The notes under the pieces were generated by a model. The model was not told where the DNA came from. It saw only the letters and a list, made by a program, of their open reading frames with translations, and did no database searches. Positions 26,125 to 35,008 of a stretch of DNA of 64,000 nucleotides are shown here, in pieces. The position numbers and the translations under genes are program-made. Numbering within the stretch: position 1 is the first letter of the stretch; every line of letters begins with the position of its first letter. Source of the stretch: Aequorivita iocasae (GTDB lineage: Bacteria > Bacteroidota > Bacteroidia > Flavobacteriales > Flavobacteriaceae); assembly GCF_016757735.1 (NCBI RefSeq), contig NZ_CP068439.1, positions 2,816,001 through 2,880,000 of the forward strand. Direction: 5' to 3'.

Positions 26125-28380
26125 CTATTTTGTCTTCTTTGTTATTTCAATGGGCAGTTCAGCCAAGATAAAGGTGCCATTGTTTGAATTGCCGTTAATT
26201 TCGATGGTTCCATTTAGGTATGCCACATTGTTTTTTAGCATTTTTAAGCCTATGCCATCTTTTCGTAAGTTGCTGTCTATTCCCTTGCCGTTATCTTCAA
26301 TATAAACGGTTACGGAATCTTCCAATTCTACCAATTGTAAAAGTACGTGGGTTGCTTGGGCGTGCTTTATTATGTTGTTCATAGCCTCCTGTACTATACG
26401 ATATACGGTAAGGCAATATTCCTCGCTCCAGCTGCTTGTGTCATCCAGTCCCTCAATTATCTCTTCAACTGTAAGCTTTTGGGATGTGTTTACGGCGTTA
26501 ACAATATCGTGAATAGCGGCTTTTAAACCATATTTTTCCAAAGCTACCGGCATTAGGGTGTGGCTGATGTTTCTTACGCTTTCGCTTATATCTCCCAACA
26601 ATTTTTGGGTAGTTTCCAGCTTTTCCTGTGCTTTGCTTTCTCTTTTAAAAACATCAGCTTGTATTTGTTTTAAGTTTAAAATGGCAATGGACAAAATAGA
26701 ACCCGCTTCATCGTGCAGTTTGTGGGCTATCTTTTTACGCTCTTGCTGTTCTGCGTTTTTTAAAGATTTTGCAAGATATAAGCGGTGTTCCTGTTCTATA
26801 TTTATTAGCTGTGCTTGATGACGCTCTTTCAGTTGTTTACGGCGAAGCCAAAGAGAAAGCGAGGTTAGAAATAAAATGAGCATTACACTTCCGCCAATCA
26901 ATAGCAATCGCTGCCTTTCCAGTTCCTGTTTTTGTTTTTGAAGCGACATTTCCATATCGCGTTTTTCCATCTCATACGCGGTCTCGGTCTTTAGGGCATT
27001 TATCTTTTCATTTTCAGTGAAAATTGATTTTTCAAGTTCAAGCTCCTGGGTTTGATAATATAGTGCCCTTTCAAAATTTTCCTTTTCGGTATAAAGTGTT
27101 TTTAAATAGCCATAAAGTTCTTTTAAATTTCTGTTCTCACGTGCTTTTCCCTTATAAAATGGTTCCGCGGCCAAAAGATATTCTTCGGCTTTTTTCCAAT
27201 TTTTTTGTTCCATTGCTGATTTCCCCAAAACAGAAAGAGAACTCGCCGCCGCCAGCTCTGCCCCTATTTGTTTACGCAATTTGTAGGCCTTTTCCAGCCG
27301 TTTATCTGCTTCGGTATAATTCTTAGAAATTACCAAGAAATTACCATAATTATGGTTGGCAAAAGCAATACCTCCAATGTCTGATGCTTTTTCAAAATAC
27401 TCAATACCCTGTCGATAAAGGGTGTCCATAGCTTCCAACTGTCCCTTCTCACTGTAAACGGTCGCCAAGTTAACATAATTTAAGCCCAGGGACTTATAAT
27501 TGGCTGCATCTTTAGCAAGAGCGATGCTTTTTTTGTAATAAGTAATGGCCTTATCAAACTCGCCACCATTTCGGAAAGCAATCCCAAGATTGTTGTAGAC
27601 GCGCAACAGGCCGGTGGTATCCTTCTTTTTTTCACAAAGCCTTATTACCCTAAAATGGGCTTTCACTGCCTCATCAAATTTGGAAAGCCGCGAGAGGGTA
27701 TTTGCATAATTGGAATATATAAGCGAAACCTGTTTATCGTTCTTGCTGCCTTTGGAAAGTGCTATAGCTTTTTCTATTAGCGACAATCCTTCCAAATAAT
27801 TTCCTTTAGCGCTTACAATAATGTTATAGCGGTTATATAATTCCGCAAGTCGGTCTTTGTCCAGCGGCTTAAAAGTTTCTTCTATCGCAATGGCTTCCTT
27901 AATAAGTGTTTCAGCTTTGTTAAGGTCGCCAAGGTTTATAAACTCCCTGCCCAAGTTACCAATGGCCACAGCCCTGCCTTTTTTATACTGAATGTTTTTG
28001 GCCAATTGCATGGCAAGAGAGTCGTAACGTGCAGCCTCATGTGGTTCTCCATAAATAAAATGAAGGTTTCCAAAAGCTATATAGCTATCGGTTTCGCCTT
28101 GATCATCACCCTTTTCACTAAAAAAATTAAGTGCCTGTTCAAGATCATCAAAGCCTTTCTGACGTTCGTTCTTACTGAACAAAACCCCACGCTTTAGCAG
28201 TAACCCTGCCTTTTGGGATGGATTTGCTTCATCATTGATGAGTTGTGAAAGGCTGTCAATTTCTGATTGGGCGATGCTAGTGGCAAATAGCAATAATGCA
28301 GTTGGAAAAAGAAGTGATTTTAAAAGGTTGGCGAAAGGAGTTAAATTTAAAAAGGCAGAATTGGTTTTGGTTAATATCAC
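26125..28380 (-). CDS. TPR-containing sensor histidine kinase (HisKA_3 type)
   Basis: The 751-residue protein starts with a hydrophobic segment (about 18-38). A long TPR region follows (about 60-440), with units such as YNNLGIAFRNGGEFDKAITYYKK. Next come a coiled coil (about 445-490), a membrane helix (LLLIGGSVMLILFLTSLSLWL, about 491-511), and the dimerisation/phospho-acceptor helix with His in KKIAHKLHDEAGS. The HATPase domain has DNGKGID and GIGLKMLKNNVAYLNG. This layout is common in flavobacterial NarL-type systems. The TPR region probably senses through protein contacts in the periplasm; the signal is unknown. Confidence 0.94.
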   Translation of the reverse strand: MILTKTNSAFLNLTPFANLLKSLLFPTALLLFATSIAQSEIDSLSQLINDEANPSQKAGLLLKRGVLFSKNERQKGFDDLEQALNFFSEKGDDQGETDSYIAFGNLHFIYGEPHEAARYDSLAMQLAKNIQYKKGRAVAIGNLGREFINLGDLNKAETLIKEAIAIEETFKPLDKDRLAELYNRYNIIVSAKGNYLEGLSLIEKAIALSKGSKNDKQVSLIYSNYANTLSRLSKFDEAVKAHFRVIRLCEKKKDTTGLLRVYNNLGIAFRNGGEFDKAITYYKKSIALAKDAANYKSLGLNYVNLATVYSEKGQLEAMDTLYRQGIEYFEKASDIGGIAFANHNYGNFLVISKNYTEADKRLEKAYKLRKQIGAELAAASSLSVLGKSAMEQKNWKKAEEYLLAAEPFYKGKARENRNLKELYGYLKTLYTEKENFERALYYQTQELELEKSIFTENEKINALKTETAYEMEKRDMEMSLQKQKQELERQRLLLIGGSVMLILFLTSLSLWLRRKQLKERHQAQLINIEQEHRLYLAKSLKNAEQQERKKIAHKLHDEAGSILSIAILNLKQIQADVFKRESKAQEKLETTQKLLGDISESVRNISHTLMPVALEKYGLKAAIHDIVNAVNTSQKLTVEEIIEGLDDTSSWSEEYCLTVYRIVQEAMNNIIKHAQATHVLLQLVELEDSVTVYIEDNGKGIDSNLRKDGIGLKMLKNNVAYLNGTIEINGNSNNGTFILAELPIEITKKTK

Positions 28381-28702
28381 AATTAGTTGAAGGTTTTTAA
28401 ATAAATTATTGAGGAATCATAACTATTTTAAGAACATAAATATATACAATTCACTTAACCCCCAAAAGCTTGAAAGCGAATGAAAATCACACTATTTATC
28501 TATCAAAACCTATGTGCTTCTTTTTTAAGATGATAGGTTTCAGAAAATAGTTAATTGAATACATCATTCTGTATTTATTTCATTTCATTAAAAACCCGTA
28601 AAGACATCCACACCTATATGAGTTATGATTAAATTGATATAAGCTAAGGAAGCTGAAACTTAAAAACTAACTTCACTCAACTAACATTTAAACAACAAAA
28701 CT
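28381..28702. other. 320-bp intergenic region
   Basis: A divergent spacer between the kinase and the small membrane protein at 28703. It holds an 8-bp inverted repeat, AAACCTAT (28506-28513) with ATAGGTTT (28533-28540), and no exact TAnnTTTG for either gene. I see no RNA gene or further coding frame in it. Confidence 0.5.
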
Positions 28703-28858
28703 ATGGGTAACGTTTTATGGATTATTGTAGTCCTGCTAGTAATTGGCTGGATATTTGGCTTTTTAGTATTTCCTGCCATAGGTGGAATTATTCACATTTT
28801 GCTTGTTATTGCGGTTATAATGATAATTTATCAACTGCTTACGGGAAGGAAAGTGTAA
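28703..28858 (+). CDS. Lmo0937-family small membrane protein
   Basis: This 51-residue protein is almost wholly hydrophobic: two helices (about 4-24 and 28-45), with an FPAIGGIIHILLVIAVI core and a short basic end LTGRKV. The sequence pattern GNxLWII ... GGIIHILLVIA is that of the lmo0937 family, small membrane proteins linked in some bacteria to stress or stationary phase. It was found by reading the sequence directly. A long upstream region suggests regulated expression. Confidence 0.88.
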   Translation: MGNVLWIIVVLLVIGWIFGFLVFPAIGGIIHILLVIAVIMIIYQLLTGRKV

Positions 28859-28978
28859 TATTTAACAATCAAATTTAAAGAACGCTTTTTGATATTTTAT
28901 TCAGAAACGCTCTTTAATATTATATTTCAAAATGCTGCACCCCATGCTCCCAACTTTTTCAAAGTTGCTTCAAAACAA

Positions 28979-29929
28979 TTAAAACTTACCGTTCTTTTTT
29001 ACTTTACCAGAAAATCTTGGTACCGTAACCGTTGTCTTGGTAGTATTAATGAAGTACACTCCCGTTAAAAGCACGGCGGCGGCGATGATGGATTGGGTGG
29101 TGATTTCTTCGTTTAAAATATACCACCCCAAGATTAGGGCGATAATAGGATTTACATAGGTGGAGGTAGCAACTTTATCTGGTGATACCGTTTTTAGCAG
29201 ATAATTGAAGGAAGTGAAGGCCACGATGCTCCCAAAAATAATCAGCAATATCATACTCCATTGCACGTGGGCTCCCCATTCCTTTGGCGCAATCCATTCT
29301 TCCCCAAAGAGAAAACTAGCAACGGCAAGGGTAATTCCGGCAGTAAACATTTGATAACCGGTATTTACAAAGAAATTTTTAGGAAGGTCAGCTTTACCAA
29401 CAAAAAGACTTCCATAGGCCCAACTAAGCATACAGGCAAATATCATTACCATTCCCAATACCGTTCCCTCTTGGGCAATGAGTTGTTTTTGTGCAACGAG
29501 CAGAAAAATACCTAAAATTCCTAAGGCCACTCCTACTAACGACATCGGTTTTATGCGTTTGCCCTGCAAAAGCCACATCAACAATAAGACCACTAAAGGT
29601 TGCGCAGAAATCTCCAAGGCCGCAAAGCCGCTATCTACATACTTTAAGGCCCAAACAATAATACCATTGCCAAACGATAAAAAAAGTACGCCTACTATAA
29701 AGGTATTTTGGATTTGTTTTCGGGTAATGGCAAGGCTTTTCCCCAATAATTTGGCTATGATAAATATGAGAAGTCCCGCCGATGTAAAACGAATTGATGC
29801 CAAAAAGAATGGTGGTAGTTCTGCTACGGCAACCTTATTGAGCATATATGTAGAACCCCAAATAACGTAGATGGAGAAAAAGGCTACAACGACTAAAAGA
29901 GTGCTTGGTGCTTTCAGAGTGGTTGAAAT
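28979..29929 (-). CDS. EamA/DMT-family transporter, probable ATT start
   Basis: The product is a ten-helix drug/metabolite transporter with two EamA repeats. The first ATG (29845) would begin at MLNKVAVAELPP, inside repeat one and after the conserved YVIWGSTY motif. The frame stays open upstream to a stop, and gives (Met)STTLKAPSTLLVVVAFFS then IYVIWGSTY if translation begins at ATT (29929-29927). CTG at 29917 is the only other near-cognate choice. The full form is about 316 residues, the usual family length. The substrate is unknown. It is monocistronic between the lmo0937 gene and a helicase. Confidence 0.88.
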   Translation of the reverse strand: MSTTLKAPSTLLVVVAFFSIYVIWGSTYMLNKVAVAELPPFFLASIRFTSAGLLIFIIAKLLGKSLAITRKQIQNTFIVGVLFLSFGNGIIVWALKYVDSGFAALEISAQPLVVLLLMWLLQGKRIKPMSLVGVALGILGIFLLVAQKQLIAQEGTVLGMVMIFACMLSWAYGSLFVGKADLPKNFFVNTGYQMFTAGITLAVASFLFGEEWIAPKEWGAHVQWSMILLIIFGSIVAFTSFNYLLKTVSPDKVATSTYVNPIIALILGWYILNEEITTQSIIAAAVLLTGVYFINTTKTTVTVPRFSGKVKKNGKF

Positions 29930-29982
29930 GGTTTATTTGTTAAATTTTTAGATACTTTGATTAATAAATGGTTGCATAAAAT

Positions 29983-31329
29983 CTACTTCCTTTTATTGCG
30001 TTTGTTGTAATTTTTATCGCCTCTTGTTTTGGGTTTTTTGTATTTCTGTTTTATGATTCGCTTATAGGAACCGCCTTGGTTTTCCTTTCGGTTTTTTTCT
30101 TTCTTTTCATGAAAAGCGGGCCCTACTTCTTCTAAATTATTAGGGTTGTTGATTTCTACTATCTGTGGTTTTTCCTCATAAGTTAACTGTTTTGAAATTT
30201 CAACCTCTTTTGGAAAATCAAGTTCCTCTATTTGTAAATCCATCAACTTTTCAATAGCAGCTTTGGCATCCTCTTCCTTTTCGGTATAAAGCAAAAGGGA
30301 AGTTCCCTCCTGCTCTGCCCGCCCCGTCCGGCCAATGCGGTGCATATAGTTTTCGGGGAAATTGGGAACGTCAAAATTGATAACGTGGCTAATTTGATCT
30401 AAATCCAGCCCACGTGCCATAACATCAGTAGTTACAAGGATACGCGTTTTTTCGGCATTGAAATTTTCTATGGAACGTATTCGATAATTCTGTGTTTTAT
30501 TGCTGTGGATTACCGCTACTTCACTTCCGAAGAATTCATCTAAAATCTCAAAAAGAAGATCGGCGCTTTTCTTATTTGGAACAAAAACCAGCACTTTTGT
30601 AAAATCACTTTCATTCTGAAGCAAATATTTTAGCAGATTGGCTTTTGTGTAAAAATTCTCTACCCTGTAAGCGTATTGCGAAATGTTTTCCAAAGGTGTT
30701 CCGCTAACTGCTACCGAAACCGTAGTAGGCGCAATAAAGAAGTCGTGAATAAAAACATTTACTTCATCGGTCATCGTTGCCGAAAACATAATGTTTTGAG
30801 GCTTGTTGGGAAGCAGTTCCAAAATATTGGTAAGCTGAAAACGGAAGCCCAGATCGAGCATCACATCTACTTCATCAATTACTACTTTTTTTACGGCTTT
30901 TAATTGAAGGGCACGGCTCACGACCAAATCGTAAAGCCTTCCCGGTGTAGCTACAATAATATCAGCTCCTTCGGCTACAGCCTCTTTTTGTCGGTTAATG
31001 TTGGTTCCACCAAAAACACCAATCACTCGAATAGAAGAATATTTTCCAAATTTTTCTATTTCTTCAACTACCTGCAAAACCAATTCGCGAGTAGGAACCA
31101 TTACCAATACCCGTGGATTTATTTCTTTTGAAAACTTTAAGTCCTGAAGTATGGGCAGCATATAGGCAAAGGTTTTACCCGTTCCCGTCTGCGCAATCCC
31201 AACCATATCGGTCCCAGACATTATTACCGAAAACGACTGTGCCTGTATAGGGGTGGGTTTTTCAAAACCAAGATCTGCAATGGCATACTGCAGTTGTTTG
31301 GAAATGTTAAGCTCATTGAATGATTCCAT
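29983..31329 (-). CDS. DEAD-box RNA helicase (RhlE-like), DEVD variant
   Basis: The 448-residue helicase has the Q motif PTPIQAQ, motif I AQTGTGKT, Ia PTRELVLQ, Ib TPGRLYD, motif III SAT, and motif VI HRIGRTGR. Motif II reads DEVD rather than DEAD. The change keeps the two acidic residues and is, as far as I recall, normal in one flavobacterial subfamily. A basic C-terminal tail rich in Lys, Arg and Asn (about 405-448) suits RNA binding. It probably acts in ribosome assembly or RNA decay. A -7 box lies 17 nt upstream of the start. Confidence 0.94.
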   Translation of the reverse strand: MESFNELNISKQLQYAIADLGFEKPTPIQAQSFSVIMSGTDMVGIAQTGTGKTFAYMLPILQDLKFSKEINPRVLVMVPTRELVLQVVEEIEKFGKYSSIRVIGVFGGTNINRQKEAVAEGADIIVATPGRLYDLVVSRALQLKAVKKVVIDEVDVMLDLGFRFQLTNILELLPNKPQNIMFSATMTDEVNVFIHDFFIAPTTVSVAVSGTPLENISQYAYRVENFYTKANLLKYLLQNESDFTKVLVFVPNKKSADLLFEILDEFFGSEVAVIHSNKTQNYRIRSIENFNAEKTRILVTTDVMARGLDLDQISHVINFDVPNFPENYMHRIGRTGRAEQEGTSLLLYTEKEEDAKAAIEKLMDLQIEELDFPKEVEISKQLTYEEKPQIVEINNPNNLEEVGPAFHEKKEKNRKENQGGSYKRIIKQKYKKPKTRGDKNYNKRNKRK

Positions 31330-31345
31330 GGCGGACTGTTTGGTG

Positions 31346-31353
31346 CAAATATA
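31346..31353 (-). promoter_or_regulatory. -7 box of DEAD-box helicase gene
   Basis: TATATTTG on the minus strand is an exact TAnnTTTG, 17 nt before the start codon. No clear -33 TTG is visible. Confidence 0.45.
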
Positions 31354-31450
31354 ATGCTTTGTAAATTGGGGGTTCGTTAAATGGGAATTTGTTGATTAAG
31401 AACTTGAATATTCATAAAAAACTGCAAATTTTACCCTGGAATCCGCAAAC

Positions 31451-33004
31451 TTAATCTTCTGGTGGATGCCCGTGAATCTCCTCAAATACTGTATCAAAAT
31501 TATCACGTAGATAAGTGCGCAGTTTTAGGCGGTAATCATCTTTTAACCAACTTATAAAGTTATGTGTACTCTTGCTAATACACTGAGAGTACTTCTCAAT
31601 ACGGTGGTCGATATCGTCACCCAACATTTTTGCAAGTCCGAGGGCATCGTAAACGTCTTCGCTGTTTTCGATGCAAATATAGGCGTGCTGTGCAATGGAG
31701 CGTTCCAGCACAACTTTACTCGATTCACCTTTAAAAGTAGCTTCTTGATAGGTTTCCTTAATATCAAAATAAACCTCTTTACTATTTGCAAATTCTGCAC
31801 GAAGCTCATCGGGCATTTCGTACCTAAAATGGCTTTCCAGTTCCTCATCGCTCAGCAAACGGTCCATGTAATAATCGGGAGAGCGGAAGATTGCCTGCCA
31901 ATCCAGAGGCGCTTCCCAAGGTCCAAAACGCTGGTAGTTGTTACCCAGATCGATCACGGAAAACTTCGACTTGTTGTTCAAAATACGTGAACCCCGGCCA
32001 ATCATTTGGAAATATAACGTCAATGAACGGGTCGCCCTATTTAGAATAATGGTATCAATAGTAGGCTCATCAAAACCTGTAGTCAAAATACTCACTGAAG
32101 TCAATATAGCATCTGGCGTTTCATGAAACCATTTTAAAATTTGCTTTCGTTGCTTTTTGGTAGCGGTATTATCCAAGTGCATAATGGGCAAACCTTCCGC
32201 TTTTAAATGGTAATACACCTGAATGGAAGTATTGATCCCGTTGTTAAAAATTAAGGTCTTTTTTCCTTTTGAATGGTTTAAATAAGCCTGATATAGCTGA
32301 TCCAGCATACCCACTGCAGAGTATAAGTCATCCGAAGATTTAACGGTATAATCACCATTGGAGCCAATTTCAAGGGAAGTGAGCCCCATATTGTATTGAA
32401 AAACTTCAACTTCGGCCAAAAACTCGTTCTCAATTAAAGATTGAATGCTTTCGCCAACAATGAGTTCGTCATAATTATCCTTCATTGGTAGATTGCGATT
32501 GGAACTCAAAGGAGTTGCCGTAACACCAAGTATAAACGATTTTTCAAAAAATTTAAAAAGCTTCGTAAACGAATTGTAATGCGCTTCATCAATAATTACC
32601 AGACCAATATCTGATATGTCAAGTTTGTTATCATTCAAACGGTTGTTTAGGGTTTCCACCATTGCAACAAAGCAGCTGTACTTTTCTTGATCATCCAAGT
32701 TTGCGGTGCTGTTAACCACTTTGTTTACGACGCCAAAGCTGGTGAGCATTTCCGAAGTCTGCTTGCAAAGTTCCACACGGTGGGTCATCACAAGTACTTT
32801 TTTGTTGTGGTTTTTTAAATATTGACGGACAATTTCCGAAAAGATAACCGTTTTTCCGCCACCTGTGGGTAATTGGTAAAGCAAATGATAATCATCTGGC
32901 GCGGTCTCAAACTTTTCAAATATCTTGTCTATAGCTCCCTTTTGGTAGCTATATAGCTCTTTGTCTGTTTTTTTTTCTTGAATCGCGTCTTTGGTCTCAG
33001 TCAT
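31451..33004 (-). CDS. SF2 DEAD/DEAH-box helicase (type III restriction Res-like)
   Basis: From ATG 33004 (MTETKDAIQEKK) the protein has 517 residues. An ATG at 33031 overlaps the -7 promoter box, so the longer start is unlikely. Motifs: YSYQKGAIDKIF, Walker A LPTGGGKT, IIDEAH (DEAH box), TATPLSS, FDEPTIDTIILNRAT and QMIGRGSR. This is a ResIII-type SF2 helicase with a C-terminal extension of about 120 residues of unknown function. No methyltransferase or nuclease lies next to it, so it is not part of a restriction system here. Confidence 0.92.
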   Translation of the reverse strand: MTETKDAIQEKKTDKELYSYQKGAIDKIFEKFETAPDDYHLLYQLPTGGGKTVIFSEIVRQYLKNHNKKVLVMTHRVELCKQTSEMLTSFGVVNKVVNSTANLDDQEKYSCFVAMVETLNNRLNDNKLDISDIGLVIIDEAHYNSFTKLFKFFEKSFILGVTATPLSSNRNLPMKDNYDELIVGESIQSLIENEFLAEVEVFQYNMGLTSLEIGSNGDYTVKSSDDLYSAVGMLDQLYQAYLNHSKGKKTLIFNNGINTSIQVYYHLKAEGLPIMHLDNTATKKQRKQILKWFHETPDAILTSVSILTTGFDEPTIDTIILNRATRSLTLYFQMIGRGSRILNNKSKFSVIDLGNNYQRFGPWEAPLDWQAIFRSPDYYMDRLLSDEELESHFRYEMPDELRAEFANSKEVYFDIKETYQEATFKGESSKVVLERSIAQHAYICIENSEDVYDALGLAKMLGDDIDHRIEKYSQCISKSTHNFISWLKDDYRLKLRTYLRDNFDTVFEEIHGHPPED

Positions 33005-33028
33005 AAAAATCCTCATTTTGCAGGATTG

Positions 33029-33036
33029 CAAAATTA
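33029..33036 (-). promoter_or_regulatory. -7 box of SF2 helicase gene
   Basis: TAATTTTG on the minus strand is an exact TAnnTTTG. It overlaps the upstream ATG at 33031 and so favours the start at 33004, about 20 nt after the expected transcription start. Confidence 0.45.
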
Positions 33037-33099
33037 CATCCTTTTATAGGTTTTAAAAGAAGAAATGCCAGATTTATTACGAACGAATTTTCTGATGTT

Positions 33100-33321
33100 C
33101 TATTCCGACTTTGTCTTTAAGTAAAGTTGCTCCACTTTTTCGCGCGCCCAAGGCGTTTTCCGAAGAAACTTTGGGCTCGATTTAATAGACGGATTGCTAT
33201 TAAAGGAATTCATCTTTATCTTTTCACCCAAAACCTCCCAACCATAATATTCCACAAGGTATTCAAGAATATCCGCCAGTTTAATTCCGTGCAAGGGGTT
33301 ATTGGGTTGTTGGTTATCCAT
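33100..33321 (-). CDS. VF530-family (DUF2132) DNA-binding protein
   Basis: The 73-residue protein matches the VF530 family by [22 protein letters not shown] and [21 protein letters not shown] (in parts). VF530 from Vibrio fischeri was annotated as DNA-binding from its structure. The family is short, about 70 residues, so it is complete. It lies 10 nt downstream of the SDR fusion and is probably co-transcribed with it. Confidence 0.93.
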   Translation of the reverse strand: MDNQQPNNPLHGIKLADILEYLVEYYGWEVLGEKIKMNSFNSNPSIKSSPKFLRKTPWAREKVEQLYLKTKSE

Positions 33322-33331
33322 AGTCTATTTT

Positions 33332-34930
33332 TTACCAATCAATCGGCCTGTAATCTTTTAAAAACTTTCCGCTCCAGTGTTTTCCAGTGTTTATACCATC
33401 AATCAAGGGATCCATAACACGGGCGGCACCATCAACAATATCAAGCGGTGGCTGAAAATCGTGCAGTTCGATTTTTCGCTGTGCAAGTTCTACCGGATCT
33501 TCATCTGTCACCCAGCCAGTATCTACGGCATTAATGTAAATACCTTCCTTGGCAAGACTGCCCGCAGCGGTATGGGTAAGCATATTGAGCGCCGCCTTTG
33601 CCATATTGGTGTGCGGGTGGCGGTCTTCCTTAAAAAACCGATGGAATTTTCCTTCCATTGCCGAAACGTTTATAATGTGCTTTTTACCTGTGTTTTCCTT
33701 CTTCATAATCTCTCCCAAACGGTTGCAAAGCACAAAAGGTGCTATTGAGTTTACCAATTGAACCTCAATCATTTCAGTAGTTTCAATTTCACCAAGCCTT
33801 AAACGCCAACTATTTGTTTTTCTTAAGTCAACTTGTTGCAGATCGGCATCCAATTTGCCTTCGGGAAAAACTTCTTTTGCACTCAAGGATTTGTCAAAAC
33901 TATACGGAATCTGCGAAAGTTTTGCCGATGCGCGAATACCGATACCCGGTTCTGCACCATGCCAAGTTACGGGTAAATTTTTATTTGAATTTTTCACCAT
34001 CTCTGTACTGATGGTTTTTAATTCGTACAAACAATTGATGTGATCTTTGAGCAAATCTTTCACAAATTGCGGATGTTCCTCAAAAGGCATCTCTTCCCGA
34101 CCCATTAAATGTTGGTAGAAACCTGCTGGCCTGCGTACGGTTTGTGCGGCATTATTAATAAGTATGTCTAGATTTTCATATTTCTGCTCAATATAATTAC
34201 AGAAAATTTCTACGCTTGGAATATGCCGAAGGTCCAAACCGTGAATCTTCAAACGGTCTGCCCATTGGTGGAAATCTTCTTCCTGTGCAAAACGATAGGC
34301 AGAATCCGCCGGAAATCGTGTTGTGGCTATAACGGTAGCTCCTGCTCTAAGAAGCATTAACGAAATATGGTAACCTATTTTTAAGCGGGAACCGGTGACT
34401 ACCGCTACTTGTCCAGTTAAATCGGCTGTTTGGAAACGTTTTGCGTAATTGAAATCGCCACACTCTGTACACATAGTATCGTAAAAGTGATGTAGTTTGG
34501 AATAGAGGGTTTTACAGACATAGCAATTTCGCGGGGTTTCAAGCTCAAGTTCTTTTTTGGAAATCAAATCTGCTGCCCGCAAGAGTTTTGGGGCAACAAA
34601 AACAACATTTTCGCGAGCACTTCGTATTCCAGTTTCTTTTCGGGCGGTTCGGTCTTTATTGGCTTGCTTGCGTTTTTCAGCTTTTTTGGCATCTTTCTTT
34701 CTTCGTGAAAACTCATCGCGATTGGGCCGTGAAAGTTGACCGGATGCTTTTATTAGAGCGGTGCGCTGTTCTTTTGGGATCTCAAAAATTTGGTCCGTAT
34801 TGCTGTTTAAATATTCAAGAACAGCAATACATTTTGCTATATCTTTAGTATTTATTTCTTGCTTAATTGAATTTCCGCCATCGGAGTTGTTCAAATAATC
34901 CATTTCTTCCTTTAAGAAAGTCTCTGGCAT
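33332..34930 (-). CDS. Short-chain dehydrogenase fused to N-terminal cysteine-cluster domain
   Basis: From ATG 34930 the product is 532 residues. The upstream ATG at 34948 lies inside the -7 box and is rejected. The N-terminal ~100 residues are charged (Lys/Arg/Ala-rich). A likely zinc knuckle follows, with CYVC and CTEC about 16 residues apart (near 136-158). The rest is an SDR domain with [14 protein letters not shown] for cofactor binding, [19 protein letters not shown] for the catalytic serine region, and a later [12 protein letters not shown] where YxxxK would normally stand: the Tyr appears replaced by Thr/Asn. The substrate is unknown. Confidence 0.82.
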   Translation of the reverse strand: MPETFLKEEMDYLNNSDGGNSIKQEINTKDIAKCIAVLEYLNSNTDQIFEIPKEQRTALIKASGQLSRPNRDEFSRRKKDAKKAEKRKQANKDRTARKETGIRSARENVVFVAPKLLRAADLISKKELELETPRNCYVCKTLYSKLHHFYDTMCTECGDFNYAKRFQTADLTGQVAVVTGSRLKIGYHISLMLLRAGATVIATTRFPADSAYRFAQEEDFHQWADRLKIHGLDLRHIPSVEIFCNYIEQKYENLDILINNAAQTVRRPAGFYQHLMGREEMPFEEHPQFVKDLLKDHINCLYELKTISTEMVKNSNKNLPVTWHGAEPGIGIRASAKLSQIPYSFDKSLSAKEVFPEGKLDADLQQVDLRKTNSWRLRLGEIETTEMIEVQLVNSIAPFVLCNRLGEIMKKENTGKKHIINVSAMEGKFHRFFKEDRHPHTNMAKAALNMLTHTAAGSLAKEGIYINAVDTGWVTDEDPVELAQRKIELHDFQPPLDIVDGAARVMDPLIDGINTGKHWSGKFLKDYRPIDW

Positions 34931-34945
34931 ATATAAATTTTTCGC

Positions 34946-34973
34946 CAAATATACTCACAGTTTGATTGTGCAA
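34946..34973 (-). promoter_or_regulatory. Promoter of SDR-VF530 operon
   Basis: Minus strand TTG (34973-34971), 17-nt spacer, TATATTTG (34953-34946), an exact TAnnTTTG. The start codon at 34930 then follows a leader of about 10 nt. Confidence 0.6.
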
Positions 34974-35008
34974 AACAATTTATTTCAAATAGTGATTACA
35001 AAATGCCA

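Noticed and set aside
31451-33004. SF2 helicase as part of a type III restriction or defence system
   Set aside because: Res-like helicase motifs are present but no methyltransferase, nuclease or other defence gene is adjacent.
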